From Pantoea cypripedii (GTDB lineage Bacteria > Pseudomonadota > Gammaproteobacteria > Enterobacterales > Enterobacteriaceae), in NCBI RefSeq assembly GCF_011395035.1, contig NZ_CP024768.1, positions 4,188,267 to 4,252,266 of the forward strand: a stretch of DNA of 64,000 bases. Reading direction: 5' to 3'. Positions 51,063 to 60,152 of the stretch are shown one piece after another (the first letter of the stretch is position 1; each line of letters begins with the position of its first letter). The notes beneath the pieces are model-generated. The model saw nothing but the letters and a program-made list of their open reading frames with translations, did not search any database and was not told where the DNA came from. Both the position numbers and the translations under genes were made by a program.

Positions 51063-52112
51063 ATGGCAACTGGCACGCTGCCCGATGCGGGGCAGATTCT
51101 CAATTCCCTGATAAACAGTATTTTGCTGGTCGATAATGAACTGGTAATTCATTACGCCAATCCGGCAGCACAGCAATTACTGGCGCAAAGTTCAAGGAAA
51201 TTATTCGGCACGCCGTTACCTGAATTAACCGGCTATTTTTCGCTGAATATTGAGGTGATGCGCGAGAGTCTTGAGGCTGGCCAGGGCTTTACCGACAGCG
51301 AAGTGACCTTAGTGGTAGATGGCCGCGCGCATATTATGTCGCTCACGGCTCAACGTCTGCCCGATGGCTTGATTTTGCTGGAAATGGCGCCGATGGATAA
51401 TCAGCGTCGTCTCAGCCAGGAACAAATTCAGCATGCTCAGCAGGTCGCCGCCCGCGATTTGGTACGTGGTCTGGCGCATGAAATTAAAAACCCGCTGGGA
51501 GGTTTACGTGGCGCCGCGCAGTTATTATCCCGCGCCCTGCCCGACCCTTCGCTGAATGAATATACCAAAGTCATTATTGAGCAGGCCGATCGCCTGAGAA
51601 ATCTGGTCGATCGTTTGCTTGGCCCGCAACAGCCCGGTTTACATGTCACCCAAAGTATTCATCAGGTGGCTGAGCGCGTGGTCAATCTGGTTTCGATGGA
51701 GTTGCCGGATAATGTTTCGCTGGTGCGTGATTACGACCCCAGCCTGCCGGAACTGCCACACGACCCGGATCAAATTGAGCAGGTTCTGCTGAATGTAGTA
51801 CGCAACGCGCTTCAGGCGTTGGGTGAAGAAGGCGGCACGATTATTATCCGCACCCGCACCGCGTTCCAGTTAACGCTGCACGGGGTACGATATCGCCTGG
51901 TGGCACGCATCGATATTGAAGATGACGGCCCAGGCATTCCGGCTCAACTGCAGGATACGCTGTTCTATCCGATGGTGAGTGGGCGCGAAGGCGGCACCGG
52001 TTTAGGTCTGTCGATTGCGCGCAGTCTGATCGATCAGCATTCAGGAAAAATAGAATTTAACAGTTGGCCTGGTCACACCGAATTCTCGGTTTACCTGCCT
52101 ATTCGCCAGTGA
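51063..52112 (+). CDS. glnL: Nitrogen sensor kinase/phosphatase GlnL (NtrB)
   Basis: Cytoplasmic histidine kinase that phosphorylates or, with PII, dephosphorylates GlnG. 349 residues: an N-terminal PAS domain (SILLVDNELVIHYANPAAQQLL near 17-38), the phosphoacceptor histidine in GLAHEIKNPLGGLRGAAQL near 137-155, and an HATPase domain with DPDQIEQVLLNVVRNALQA (N box) and DDGPGIP (G1 box). glnG follows after 7 bases. Confidence 0.97.
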   Translation: MATGTLPDAGQILNSLINSILLVDNELVIHYANPAAQQLLAQSSRKLFGTPLPELTGYFSLNIEVMRESLEAGQGFTDSEVTLVVDGRAHIMSLTAQRLPDGLILLEMAPMDNQRRLSQEQIQHAQQVAARDLVRGLAHEIKNPLGGLRGAAQLLSRALPDPSLNEYTKVIIEQADRLRNLVDRLLGPQQPGLHVTQSIHQVAERVVNLVSMELPDNVSLVRDYDPSLPELPHDPDQIEQVLLNVVRNALQALGEEGGTIIIRTRTAFQLTLHGVRYRLVARIDIEDDGPGIPAQLQDTLFYPMVSGREGGTGLGLSIARSLIDQHSGKIEFNSWPGHTEFSVYLPIRQ

Positions 52113-52119
52113 GGTTTCT

Positions 52120-53529
52120 ATGCAACGAGGGATAGTCTGGATCGTCGATGACGATAGCTCCATCCGCTGGGTGCTTGAACGTGCGCTCACTGGAGCCGGT
52201 TTGAGCTGTGCAACTTTTGACAGCGGCAACGAAGTGCTGGAAGCGCTCTCGACCAAAACCCCAGATGTTTTACTGTCAGATATTCGCATGCCGGGCATGG
52301 ATGGGCTGGCGCTGCTTAAACAAATTAAACAGCGTCATCCGATGCTGCCGGTCATCATTATGACGGCGCACTCGGACCTCGATGCCGCCGTCAGCGCTTA
52401 TCAGCAGGGAGCATTTGATTACCTGCCAAAGCCATTCGATATTGATGAAGCGGTTGCGCTGGTAGAACGCGCTATCAGCCATTATCAGGAGCAACAGCAG
52501 CCGCGCAATCAGCCGGTCAGCGGCCCAACCACCGATATTATCGGTGAAGCCCCGGCAATGCAGGACGTGTTCCGCATTATTGGCCGTCTGTCGCGCTCCT
52601 CCATCAGCGTGCTGATTAATGGTGAGTCGGGTACCGGTAAAGAACTGGTGGCACATGCCCTGCATCGCCACAGCCCACGCGCTAAAGCCCCCTTTATCGC
52701 GCTGAACATGGCGGCGATACCGAAAGATCTGATTGAGTCCGAGCTGTTTGGTCATGAGAAAGGTGCATTTACCGGTGCCAATCAGATCCGCCAGGGACGT
52801 TTTGAGCAGGCCGATGGCGGCACGCTGTTTCTTGACGAGATTGGCGACATGCCGCTTGATGTGCAGACGCGTCTGCTGCGCGTACTGGCCGATGGTCAGT
52901 TCTATCGGGTGGGTGGCTATGCGCCGGTGAAAGTGGATGTCCGTATCATTGCGGCAACCCACCAGAACCTGGAAATGCGGGTTCAGGAAGGCAAATTCCG
53001 TGAAGACTTGTTCCATCGTCTGAACGTTATTCGTGTCCACCTGCCACCACTGCGTGAGCGTCGTGAAGATATTCCACGCCTGGCACGCTATTTCCTGCAG
53101 GTAGCTGCGCGTGAGCTGGGTGTGGAAGCGAAGATTCTGCATCCTGAAACCGAGGCTGCGCTGACCCGTCTGCACTGGTCAGGTAACGTGCGCCAGCTGG
53201 AAAATACCTGTCGCTGGTTGACAGTGATGGCGGCGGGCCAGGAAGTGTTGATCCAGGATCTCCCCGCGGAGCTGTTTGAATCCAGCGCACCAGAAAGCCC
53301 GGTGCAATCGCTGCCGGATAGCTGGGCTACGCTGCTGGCTCAATGGGCGGACCGTGCGTTGCGTTCCGGTCATCAAAACCTGTTATCTGAAGCACAACCG
53401 GAGATGGAGCGTACCCTGCTCACCACCGCGTTGCGCCATACGCAAGGCCATAAACAGGAAGCGGCACGTTTGCTGGGATGGGGGCGTAATACCCTGACGC
53501 GCAAATTGAAAGAACTCGGGATGGAATAA
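52120..53529 (+). CDS. glnG: Nitrogen regulator GlnG (NtrC)
   Basis: Sigma-54 enhancer-binding protein activated by phosphorylation. 469 residues: receiver domain with Asp54 in LLSDIRMPGMDG; AAA+ domain with Walker A GESGTGKE near 168-175, the sigma-54 contact loop GAFTGA near 215-220 and Walker B TLFLDEIGDMP; C-terminal Fis-type helix-turn-helix GHKQEAARLLGWGRNTLTRK. It should bind the NtrC sites at glnA and glnL in this window. Confidence 0.98.
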   Translation: MQRGIVWIVDDDSSIRWVLERALTGAGLSCATFDSGNEVLEALSTKTPDVLLSDIRMPGMDGLALLKQIKQRHPMLPVIIMTAHSDLDAAVSAYQQGAFDYLPKPFDIDEAVALVERAISHYQEQQQPRNQPVSGPTTDIIGEAPAMQDVFRIIGRLSRSSISVLINGESGTGKELVAHALHRHSPRAKAPFIALNMAAIPKDLIESELFGHEKGAFTGANQIRQGRFEQADGGTLFLDEIGDMPLDVQTRLLRVLADGQFYRVGGYAPVKVDVRIIAATHQNLEMRVQEGKFREDLFHRLNVIRVHLPPLRERREDIPRLARYFLQVAARELGVEAKILHPETEAALTRLHWSGNVRQLENTCRWLTVMAAGQEVLIQDLPAELFESSAPESPVQSLPDSWATLLAQWADRALRSGHQNLLSEAQPEMERTLLTTALRHTQGHKQEAARLLGWGRNTLTRKLKELGME

Positions 53530-53537
53530 ACGGGTAA

Positions 53538-53565
53538 AAAGGGAGCGCTTGCTCCCTTTGTTGTT
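53538..53565. terminator. Bidirectional terminator between glnG and hemN
   Basis: 9-bp stem AAAGGGAGC/GCTCCCTTT with a GCTT loop. T-rich on the right for glnG transcripts and A-rich on the left (U-run) for hemN transcripts coming from the right. Confidence 0.88.
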
Positions 53566-54939
53566 TTATATCACGCGTGAAAATTGCTGTTGGCGTGCCT
53601 TTTGCCGCAGGTACACATCAAAACACATGCAAATATTGCGTATCAGCAGGCGACCAATGCCGGTAACCCGTAAACCGCCCTCATGCTGCTCCAGCAAGCC
53701 ATCTGCCACCAGCGGTGCCAGTAAGCCCAAATCATCCGCGAAATAGCGCTTAAAAACGATTGGCCATTGTGCCTCAATAGCTGCGTAGTCGAGTGCGAAG
53801 TTGCAAATCAGCGTCTTGATCACATCACGACGCAGGCAATCATCTTCACTCAGGGTCAGACCGCGCCACAACGCATTACCCTGTTCCTCAACGCTGGCGT
53901 ACCAGGTGTTCAGATCTTTATGATTCTGCGCGTAGCTGTCACCCAGCATGCTAATCGCCGACACACCCAGCCCCAGTAAATCCGTGTCACCCTGGGTGGT
54001 ATACCCCTGAAAATTGCGGTGCAACTCACCTGCTCGTTGGGCCACCGCCAATTCATCGTCGGGACGCGCGAAGTGGTCCATACCGATAAACTGATAACCT
54101 TCGCCAGTCAGGGTGGCGATGGTCTGCTGTAAAATTTCCAGTTTCTGCGCTGCGCTGGGCAGCTCATCGTCTTTGATTTTGCGTTGCGCGGCGAAAAGCG
54201 CAGGCATATGCGCATAATTAAACACGCTGAGGCGATCGGGATTGAGGGCAACAACACGTTGCAGGGTAAAGGCAAAGCTTTCTGGCGTTTGCAGCGGCAA
54301 ACCGTAGATCAGGTCGATGCTGACTGAGCGTAATCCCTGGTCACGCGCACGTTGCATCAACGCGAAGATCATCGCCTCATCCTGCACGCGATTGACCTTC
54401 TCCTGTACCACCTTATTGAAATCCTGTACGCCCATGCTGAGACGATTGAAACCCAGCGAGCGCAGATGATCGATCATCTCCAGCTCAATTTCGCGCGGAT
54501 CGACCTCGATCGACATCTCCACGTCATCAGCCAGCGTAAAATGGCTGCGTAACAAGCCCACCAGCCGGCTTACCTGCTGCTGATTAAGGAAGGTTGGCGT
54601 ACCGCCACCCCAGTGCAGCTGGGTGACGCTGCGGCCCGCAAACAGCGGTGCACGCTGCTTAATTTCCTTCTCCAGCACATCAAGGTAGCGATCGGCTTTG
54701 TGCAGCTGACGCGTCACGATTTTATTGCAGCCACAGAAGTAGCACAGGCGATGACAAAACGGGATATGAACATACAGTGAGAGCGGCCGATCAGGATAGC
54801 GCGTCACCGCCTGCTGAAAATCGGCTTCGTCAAAATTTTCACTGAATTCCAGCGCGGTAGGATAGGAGGTATAGCGCGGACCGGCGTAATTGTATTTTTC
54901 AATCAGCCGCTGATCCCACTCAATCTGCTGCGATGACAT
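53566..54939 (-). CDS. hemN: Oxygen-independent coproporphyrinogen III oxidase
   Basis: Radical-SAM enzyme converting coproporphyrinogen III to protoporphyrinogen IX without oxygen. 457 residues, the E. coli length, from the ATG giving MSSQQIEWDQ. The cluster-binding CX3CX2C motif is CHRLCYFC near residues 62-69, and the SAM motif is WGGGTPTFL. The AAGGAG ribosome site is formed by the last codons of a 58-residue ORF whose stop lies 2 bases upstream, so the two may be translationally coupled. Confidence 0.96.
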   Translation of the reverse strand: MSSQQIEWDQRLIEKYNYAGPRYTSYPTALEFSENFDEADFQQAVTRYPDRPLSLYVHIPFCHRLCYFCGCNKIVTRQLHKADRYLDVLEKEIKQRAPLFAGRSVTQLHWGGGTPTFLNQQQVSRLVGLLRSHFTLADDVEMSIEVDPREIELEMIDHLRSLGFNRLSMGVQDFNKVVQEKVNRVQDEAMIFALMQRARDQGLRSVSIDLIYGLPLQTPESFAFTLQRVVALNPDRLSVFNYAHMPALFAAQRKIKDDELPSAAQKLEILQQTIATLTGEGYQFIGMDHFARPDDELAVAQRAGELHRNFQGYTTQGDTDLLGLGVSAISMLGDSYAQNHKDLNTWYASVEEQGNALWRGLTLSEDDCLRRDVIKTLICNFALDYAAIEAQWPIVFKRYFADDLGLLAPLVADGLLEQHEGGLRVTGIGRLLIRNICMCFDVYLRQKARQQQFSRVI

Positions 54940-54941
54940 GC

Positions 54942-55118
54942 TCACTCCTTACGGTGACGTCGTCTGAAGGCGGGCCGCGAAGCAGAAGAGTGAACAGGGT
55001 GACGCACAGAAACCCGATGTAAACGCGACTTCAGACGCGACAGGCGGCGTAGTTTAAACAATAAGCTGATTAGATAACATGCCAGCAGCAGCGCTAAAAT
55101 TGATCCAGGCCAAAACAT
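54942..55118 (-). CDS. 58-residue membrane-anchored basic ORF coupled to hemN
   Basis: I translated this frame by hand: MFWPGSILALLLACYLISLL is one hydrophobic helix, followed by a strongly basic tail (KLRRLSRLKSRLHRV... ending FRRRHRKE). The topology suggests an inner-membrane anchor with a cytoplasmic positive tail. The stop TGA lies inside the hemN ribosome site region, 2 bases before the hemN ATG. Small single-helix proteins (DUF2489) precede hemN in some gamma-proteobacteria, so this may be a divergent relative. It is in no long-ORF class and could be missed by annotation. Confidence 0.55.
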   Translation of the reverse strand: MFWPGSILALLLACYLISLLFKLRRLSRLKSRLHRVSVRHPVHSSASRPAFRRRHRKE

Positions 55119-55138
55119 CGGTGAATACCTGATTAGCG

Positions 55139-55160
55139 TGGCATGCGTGAATACGCATGC
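55139..55160 (-). other. Perfect hairpin between yihI and the small ORF
   Basis: 9-bp perfect stem GGCATGCGT/ACGCATGCC with a 4-base loop, 15 bases after the yihI stop. No U-run follows on either strand, so it looks like an RNA-stability or processing hairpin rather than a terminator. Confidence 0.6.
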
Positions 55161-55175
55161 CGATCAAAATGGGGC

Positions 55176-55712
55176 TTATTTACCCTTCAGCAGGCGCATC
55201 ATATCTTCTTCTGCCTGCTCATCATCGTCAGCATCATCATCAAGCGCGATACCTAGCGTTTCCATCAGCTCATCGATGCGATCCAGGGTTTCGTCCAGCC
55301 AGGCCTGATCTTCGCCACTCAGGGTCTCACCACTTTCCAGACGGTCCAGCAAGGTATCCAGACGCTCATCATTTTCCAGTTTCGCCAATTCTTCCTGCGG
55401 GGTAAGACGGACTTTTTCCGCTTTCGGCTTAGGTGTCGGCTTTTTCACCACGGATGTTTGTCCATCGGCCACTAAGGCCACCGGCTTTTTACTGCCAAGA
55501 CGCGGATCCTGAGCTTTTTTAGCCTGACCACTACCCGTGGCCTGTTTTTCTGGATTAGCACGGCTGCCAGCAACATGGCCGCGATGCTTTTTATCACGTT
55601 TGCGGTCGCGCGCTTCGATATTCAAATCTTCACGCGATTTACGTTTCGCTTTAGCGGCGGGTTTACCGCGTGTTGGTTGTGCAGGTTGCTTCATGGTGTT
55701 GGGTCTCGGCAA
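55176..55712 (-). CDS. yihI: Der GTPase-activating protein YihI
   Basis: 178-residue protein (E. coli 169) that stimulates the 50S-assembly GTPase Der. The N-terminal two thirds are a highly basic, disordered Lys/Arg-rich stretch (KAKRKSREDLNIEARDRKR), and the C-terminal part is acidic and helical (LDTLLDRLESGETLSGEDQAW and a poly-Asp run DDDADDDEQAEED). This charge split is characteristic. Located between csrC and hemN as in E. coli. Confidence 0.93.
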   Translation of the reverse strand: MPRPNTMKQPAQPTRGKPAAKAKRKSREDLNIEARDRKRDKKHRGHVAGSRANPEKQATGSGQAKKAQDPRLGSKKPVALVADGQTSVVKKPTPKPKAEKVRLTPQEELAKLENDERLDTLLDRLESGETLSGEDQAWLDETLDRIDELMETLGIALDDDADDDEQAEEDMMRLLKGK

Positions 55713-55833
55713 TTTTTAATCAGTATATACCCGCCATATTACGGGCTGGTGTGGTGAGTGCGCTTTTCGCCTTCCCACCGCCCGAATGATTTAAGGTATA
55801 GAATTGCGGCGAAATCTAGCAGAAAGCAGACAA

Positions 55834-56059
55834 AGAAAAAAGGCGACAGCCTATGCTGTCGCCTTATTTCGCACCTTCATACGAAGGAAACACGAGATAA
55901 ATCCATTATGGCTCACAACGTCCCGGTTGCTCCCTCGCCAAATCGCTCCTGCGAATTTCCCTGTCCTTTTCCGATTTCTCTCCGAATCGCTTCCTGCCTG
56001 CTCCTCGTCACCCCCGACACTCCTGAGCACATCGTCCTGATGGGTGCTACCTTGCACTG
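55834..56059 (-). ncRNA. csrC: CsrC regulatory RNA
   Basis: Sponge RNA that sequesters the translational regulator CsrA. On the minus strand the ~226-nt transcript carries twelve GGA motifs, many as CAGGA or GAGGA, the CsrA-binding pattern. It ends with a terminator AAGGCGACAGC/GCTGTCGCCTT (55840-55865) plus a U-run, matching the E. coli csrC terminator. Location between engB and yihI, same strand as yihI, is the csrC locus of E. coli. The 5' end is estimated from a TACATT -10 (56066-56071) and TTGTTC -35 (56088-56093). Confidence 0.88.
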
Positions 56060-56207
56060 ACACCAAATGTAGACTACTCGGTAAAATGAACAAGTAAGAC
56101 TCTTCTTTAATTTGTAGAGGAAAAGGCAGAGTATTTTATAATCATTTGAATTTAATGAATAAAAAATTACCTTCAGGTAAAGGGAGTAGGTAATGACTGG
56201 CAGCACT

Positions 56208-56225
56208 TATCACACATCTCTTACA
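56208..56225 (-). promoter_or_regulatory. Candidate UvrY/SirA binding site upstream of csrC
   Basis: TGTAAGAGATGTGTGATA on the minus strand has one perfect TGTAAG half and a degenerate second half of the palindrome recognised by UvrY-type regulators. It is about 150 bases upstream of the csrC start, where BarA-UvrY control is expected. Confidence 0.4.
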
Positions 56226-56315
56226 AAATGGCGCGTTAAGACGCCATCGGGCACTTTTGCGCCATAACAGGTATACTCTGCCCAATTGCCCGAATCACTT
56301 TGCCGGAGTTTTACT

Positions 56316-56957
56316 TTGTCTGCTTTGAATTATCACGTCACCCATTTCATCCTCAGTGCCCCGGATATTCGCCACTTACCCGCAGATAGCGGTATTGAAG
56401 TGGCTTTTGCTGGTCGCTCGAATGCAGGCAAATCCAGTGCGCTGAATACCCTGACCAACCAGAAAAGCCTGGCCCGTACCAGTAAAACGCCGGGGCGCAC
56501 TCAGCTCATCAACTTGTTTGAGGTGACGGAAGGCAAACGTCTGGTGGATTTACCGGGTTATGGCTACGCCGAAGTGCCGGAAGAGATGAAGCGCAAATGG
56601 CAGCGCGCATTGGGTGAATATCTGCAAAAACGCCAGGCACTGAAGGGATTGGTGGTACTGATGGATATCCGCCATCCGTTAAAAGATCTCGACCAACAAA
56701 TGATTGAATGGGCGGTCCAGAGCGAAATCCCGGTTATGTTGCTGCTGACCAAAGCCGACAAACTGGCTTCTGGCGCGCGTAAAGCACAACTGAATATGGT
56801 GCGCGAAGCATCACTGGCCTTTCAGGGCGATGTGCAGGTGGAGATGTTCTCTTCGCTGAAGAAACTGGGCGTCGATAAACTGCGCGATAAACTGGATAGT
56901 TGGTTTAACGAGCTGGAACCGGCACAAGAAGGTGAAGGCGACGACACCACGGCATAA
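56316..56957 (+). CDS. engB: Ribosome biogenesis GTPase EngB (YihA)
   Basis: GTPase needed for 50S maturation and cell division. 213 residues from a TTG at 56316, preceded by GGAG at 7 bases spacing; this start aligns with E. coli YihA (LNYHVTHF versus LNYQQTHF). G1 GRSNAGKSSALN near 34-45, G2 TPGRTQLIN, G3 DLPGYGYA, G4 TKADK. The C-terminus is acidic. It is convergent with spf, the conserved polA-spf-engB arrangement. Confidence 0.95.
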   Translation: MSALNYHVTHFILSAPDIRHLPADSGIEVAFAGRSNAGKSSALNTLTNQKSLARTSKTPGRTQLINLFEVTEGKRLVDLPGYGYAEVPEEMKRKWQRALGEYLQKRQALKGLVVLMDIRHPLKDLDQQMIEWAVQSEIPVMLLLTKADKLASGARKAQLNMVREASLAFQGDVQVEMFSSLKKLGVDKLRDKLDSWFNELEPAQEGEGDDTTA

Positions 56958-57001
56958 CCTGCCTGCGGGTTAATCACCCGCTTTTTCAGATAAAGCCCAA
57001 T

Positions 57002-57107
57002 AAAAAACGCCCCAGTCATAAATGACTGGGGCGGCTAATATTCAGCCAAATCCGATTACGTGAAGTAAAAGGTCTGAAAGATAGAACATCTTACCTCTGT
57101 ACCCTAC
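57002..57107 (-). ncRNA. spf: Spot 42 small RNA
   Basis: The minus strand begins GTAGGGTACAGAGGTAAGAT and continues almost identically to E. coli Spot 42 through its three single-stranded target-pairing regions, ending in the terminator GCCCCAGTCA...TGACTGGGGC plus a U-run. Spot 42 pairs through Hfq with mRNAs of secondary carbon metabolism such as galK and is repressed by CRP-cAMP. A TGTGA half-site lies about 90 bases upstream (57195-57199). About 106 nt. Confidence 0.96.
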
Positions 57108-57365
57108 GCGAGAAACTTTACCTGATTTTTCCTGACCAACAAAGGGTTTTTTGTTGTTTAGTTTCAGGAATCGACATCATTTTTACCAGGTTCGTCACAA
57201 AAACGCGTACCAACTGTAGTTTAATTACCAAAAAAATGCTTAGACGTTAGGTAGTTACAAAACGCGCATTTTACAGGCCGCTTTTGCATTGTGCTGAACC
57301 GATTAAGTAAACTTTTTTCTTATGACATTGTCGTAAGCGGCATTTCACCGCTTACGGGTGACAAC
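57108..57365. other. spf promoter region and polA 3' end
   Basis: 258 bases between polA and spf (408 from engB to polA including spf). It holds the spf promoter and an 8-bp inverted repeat GTAAGCGG/CCGCTTAC at 57333-57355 just past polA; this has no U-run, so polA termination may be inefficient or lie further on. No coding sequence seen. Confidence 0.55.
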
Positions 57366-60152
57366 TTAGTGTGCCTGGTCCCAGTTATCGCCAATGCCGA
57401 CCTCAACCTGAAGCGGTACAGCCAGCTTCATACTGCCTTCCATCAACTGACGTATCTTTTCGCAGGCAGCATCCACCGCATCCTGATGGATCTCAAAAAC
57501 AAGTTCATCGTGTACCTGCATGATCATTTTTACCGCGTCATCATTCTGCTGCAGTAACCAACCATCAACAGCGATCATGGCCCGCTTAATGATGTCGGCA
57601 GCGGTCCCCTGCATTGGTGCGTTGATGGCTGCACGTTCCGCAGCTTTACGACGGATAGCATTGCCGGATTTGATATCCGGCAGCCATAAGCGTCGACCAT
57701 CCAGAGTCTCAACGTAGCCTTTTTCTGCCGCCTGTTCCCGTGTCTCTTCCATATAACGCAATACGCCCGGATAACGCTCAAAGTAGAGGTCCATATACTT
57801 TTTCGCTTCACCAGCGCCAATATTCAGCTGACGTGACAGGCCAAAAGCGCTCATCCCGTAAATTAAGCCAAAGTTGATCGCCTTGGCGCTGCGACGCTGT
57901 TCACCAGACACCTTGCCAAGCGCCACGCCAAACACTTCTGATGCGGTTGCACGGTGGATGTCCTCACCCTGAGCGAAGGCATCCAGCAACCCTTTATCCT
58001 GCGACAGATGCGCCATAATACGCAGCTCAATCTGTGAATAGTCCGCAGCGACAATACGTTTATCCGGCCCGGCAATAAATGCCTGACGGATGCGTCGCCC
58101 TTCGTCATTACGCACCGGGATATTTTGCAGATTAGGATCGGTCGAGGACAGACGACCCGTTGCCGTTACCGCCTGATGATACGAGGTATGCACGCGACCA
58201 GTAACAGGGTTAATCATCAGCGGTAGTTTGTCGGTATACGTCGATTTCAGCTTCGACAAACCACGATGTTCCAGAATCACTTTTGGCAGTGGGTAGTCCA
58301 GCGCCAGCTCTGCCAGCACCTCTTCGCTGGTCGATGGTGCTCCACCTGGGGTTTTTTTGGTGGGTTTGATACCCTGTTTTTCAAACAGAATGGTTTGCAG
58401 CTGCTTAGTAGAGGAAAGGTTGAACGGCTCACCCGCCAGCTCGTGCGCTTGCAGCTCCAGTTCCGCCAGGCGTGTGGTCAGCTCCTGGGAATGTTTCGCC
58501 AGGATATTTTGATCGATGAGCACGCCGTTACGTTCTACCCGGGAGATGACCTTCAGCAGTGGCATCTCAATCTCTTCAAAGATTTTTTTCGGTCCGGCTT
58601 CTTTCTCCAGCTCAGGCCACATTTTCAGGTGCAGCTGCAGCGTCACATCCGCATCTTCCGCAGCATAATGCCCCGCTTGCTCGATCGCGACCTGGTTGAA
58701 TGTCAGCTGGTTTTTACCTTTCCCGGCGATTTCTTCAAACGTCACGGTTTTATGATTCAACCAACGTGCTGCCAGGCTATCCATATCATGCTTACCGGCA
58801 ACACTGTTCAGGCAATACGACTCCAGCATCGTGTCGAATTTAATACCGTTCAGTTCGATATCGTAGTTCTTCAGTACGCCACGATCGTACTTGAGATTTT
58901 GCCCGACCTTGAGAGCCTTACTGTCTTCCAGCAGCGGTTTTAGCTGTGCCAGCACCGTTGCGCGATCCAGTTGATCAGGTGCATCGAGATAATCATGCGC
59001 TACCGGCAAATAGGCTGCTTCACCCGGTGCCACAGCAAAAGCGAGGCCCACAATATTGGCGCTCAGGGTATCAAGTGAATCCGTTTCCAAATCAAAAGCA
59101 AAAACGTCGCTTTTTTGCAGCTTCTTCAGCCAGCTGGTAAAGGTGTCTTCATCAAGAATGGTGACGTAACCATCGGATGACAATACGCTCACGGTCTCTG
59201 CTTTAGCCACCGGTTCATCCGGTAATGCTTGCTGAGCCTGTGCATTGTTCTTTTTACCCTGTAGCCATTTACCATCCTGCAAATCAACCAGCCAACGTTT
59301 GAATTCATAACGACCAAACAGAGTTTGCAGTACTGCGACATCCGGCTCATTTACCGTCAGTTGTTCACAGGTCAGTTCCAGTTCGACATCGGTTTTGATG
59401 GTTGCCAGTTGATAGGAAAGAAATGCCACATCACGATTCTGTTCCAGCTTGGTCGCCATGGTTTTAGCACCGCGGAATGACAGGTCGGCCACTTTCTCCA
59501 GGTTGTCATAGATGGACTGCATGCCTCCCAATCCTTGCAGCAATGCCTGCGCGGTTTTTTCTCCCACACCCGGTACGCCGGGAATGTTGTCCGAGCTATC
59601 GCCCATCATGGCAAGGAAGTCGATAATCAGGGAAGGCGGTACACCGTATTTCTGTTCGACTTCTTCTGGCCCCAGGACCGTATTGGTCATGGTGTTAATC
59701 AGGGTGATACCCGGCGTAACCAACTGGGCCATATCTTTGTCACCGGTACTGATCAATACCGCTCGCCCTTGCTTTTCGGCTTCCAGTGCCAGCGTGCCGA
59801 TGACGTCATCAGCCTCTACGCCAGATACCGCCAGTAGCGGTAATCCCATCGCCTTTACCATTTCATGCAACGGTTCGATCTGCGCGCGCAGATCATCAGG
59901 CATGGGGGGACGATGAGATTTGTAGTTCTCGAATAACTCGTCGCGGAATGTTTTTCCTTTCGCATCGAAGACCACGGCAACGTGGCTGGGTTGATACTGC
60001 ATCAACAAGCTTTTCAGCATGTTGAGCACACCGTACATTGCGCCAGTTGGCTCACCTGCACTATTGGTCAGAGGCGGAAAGGCATGATATGCACGGTAGA
60101 GATAGGATGATCCGTCTACCAGAATCAGGGGATTTTCTGCAATGTGCGCCAT
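57366..60152 (-). CDS. polA: DNA polymerase I
   Basis: Repair and Okazaki-fragment polymerase with 5' nuclease, 3'-5' exonuclease and polymerase domains. 928 residues, like E. coli. The 5' nuclease starts LILVDGSSYLYRAYHAFPPL with acidic clusters VEADDVIG and STGDKDMAQL; the proofreading motif FDLETDSLD (DXE) near 355 is intact; polymerase motifs are ADYSQIELR (A), RRSAKAINFGLIYG (B) and VHDEL (C). DnaA boxes lie upstream. The E. coli neighbours yihF and yihG are missing between polA and dsbA. Confidence 0.98.
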   Translation of the reverse strand: MAHIAENPLILVDGSSYLYRAYHAFPPLTNSAGEPTGAMYGVLNMLKSLLMQYQPSHVAVVFDAKGKTFRDELFENYKSHRPPMPDDLRAQIEPLHEMVKAMGLPLLAVSGVEADDVIGTLALEAEKQGRAVLISTGDKDMAQLVTPGITLINTMTNTVLGPEEVEQKYGVPPSLIIDFLAMMGDSSDNIPGVPGVGEKTAQALLQGLGGMQSIYDNLEKVADLSFRGAKTMATKLEQNRDVAFLSYQLATIKTDVELELTCEQLTVNEPDVAVLQTLFGRYEFKRWLVDLQDGKWLQGKKNNAQAQQALPDEPVAKAETVSVLSSDGYVTILDEDTFTSWLKKLQKSDVFAFDLETDSLDTLSANIVGLAFAVAPGEAAYLPVAHDYLDAPDQLDRATVLAQLKPLLEDSKALKVGQNLKYDRGVLKNYDIELNGIKFDTMLESYCLNSVAGKHDMDSLAARWLNHKTVTFEEIAGKGKNQLTFNQVAIEQAGHYAAEDADVTLQLHLKMWPELEKEAGPKKIFEEIEMPLLKVISRVERNGVLIDQNILAKHSQELTTRLAELELQAHELAGEPFNLSSTKQLQTILFEKQGIKPTKKTPGGAPSTSEEVLAELALDYPLPKVILEHRGLSKLKSTYTDKLPLMINPVTGRVHTSYHQAVTATGRLSSTDPNLQNIPVRNDEGRRIRQAFIAGPDKRIVAADYSQIELRIMAHLSQDKGLLDAFAQGEDIHRATASEVFGVALGKVSGEQRRSAKAINFGLIYGMSAFGLSRQLNIGAGEAKKYMDLYFERYPGVLRYMEETREQAAEKGYVETLDGRRLWLPDIKSGNAIRRKAAERAAINAPMQGTAADIIKRAMIAVDGWLLQQNDDAVKMIMQVHDELVFEIHQDAVDAACEKIRQLMEGSMKLAVPLQVEVGIGDNWDQAH

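Larger units (their letters stand above)
55713..56315. other. yihI-engB interval containing csrC
   Basis: 603 bases without protein-coding genes. It contains the csrC sRNA (leftward), its promoter (56066-56093), a candidate UvrY-type site (56208-56225) and the engB promoter region, where TATACT at 56272-56277 could be the -10 element. Long open frames here are chance readings through the sRNA. Confidence 0.8.

Noticed and set aside
55758..56060. Open frames of 78-100 codons on both strands across the csrC region
   Set aside because: They run through a recognisable CsrC RNA with its terminator, have no ribosome sites and encode no family-like protein.
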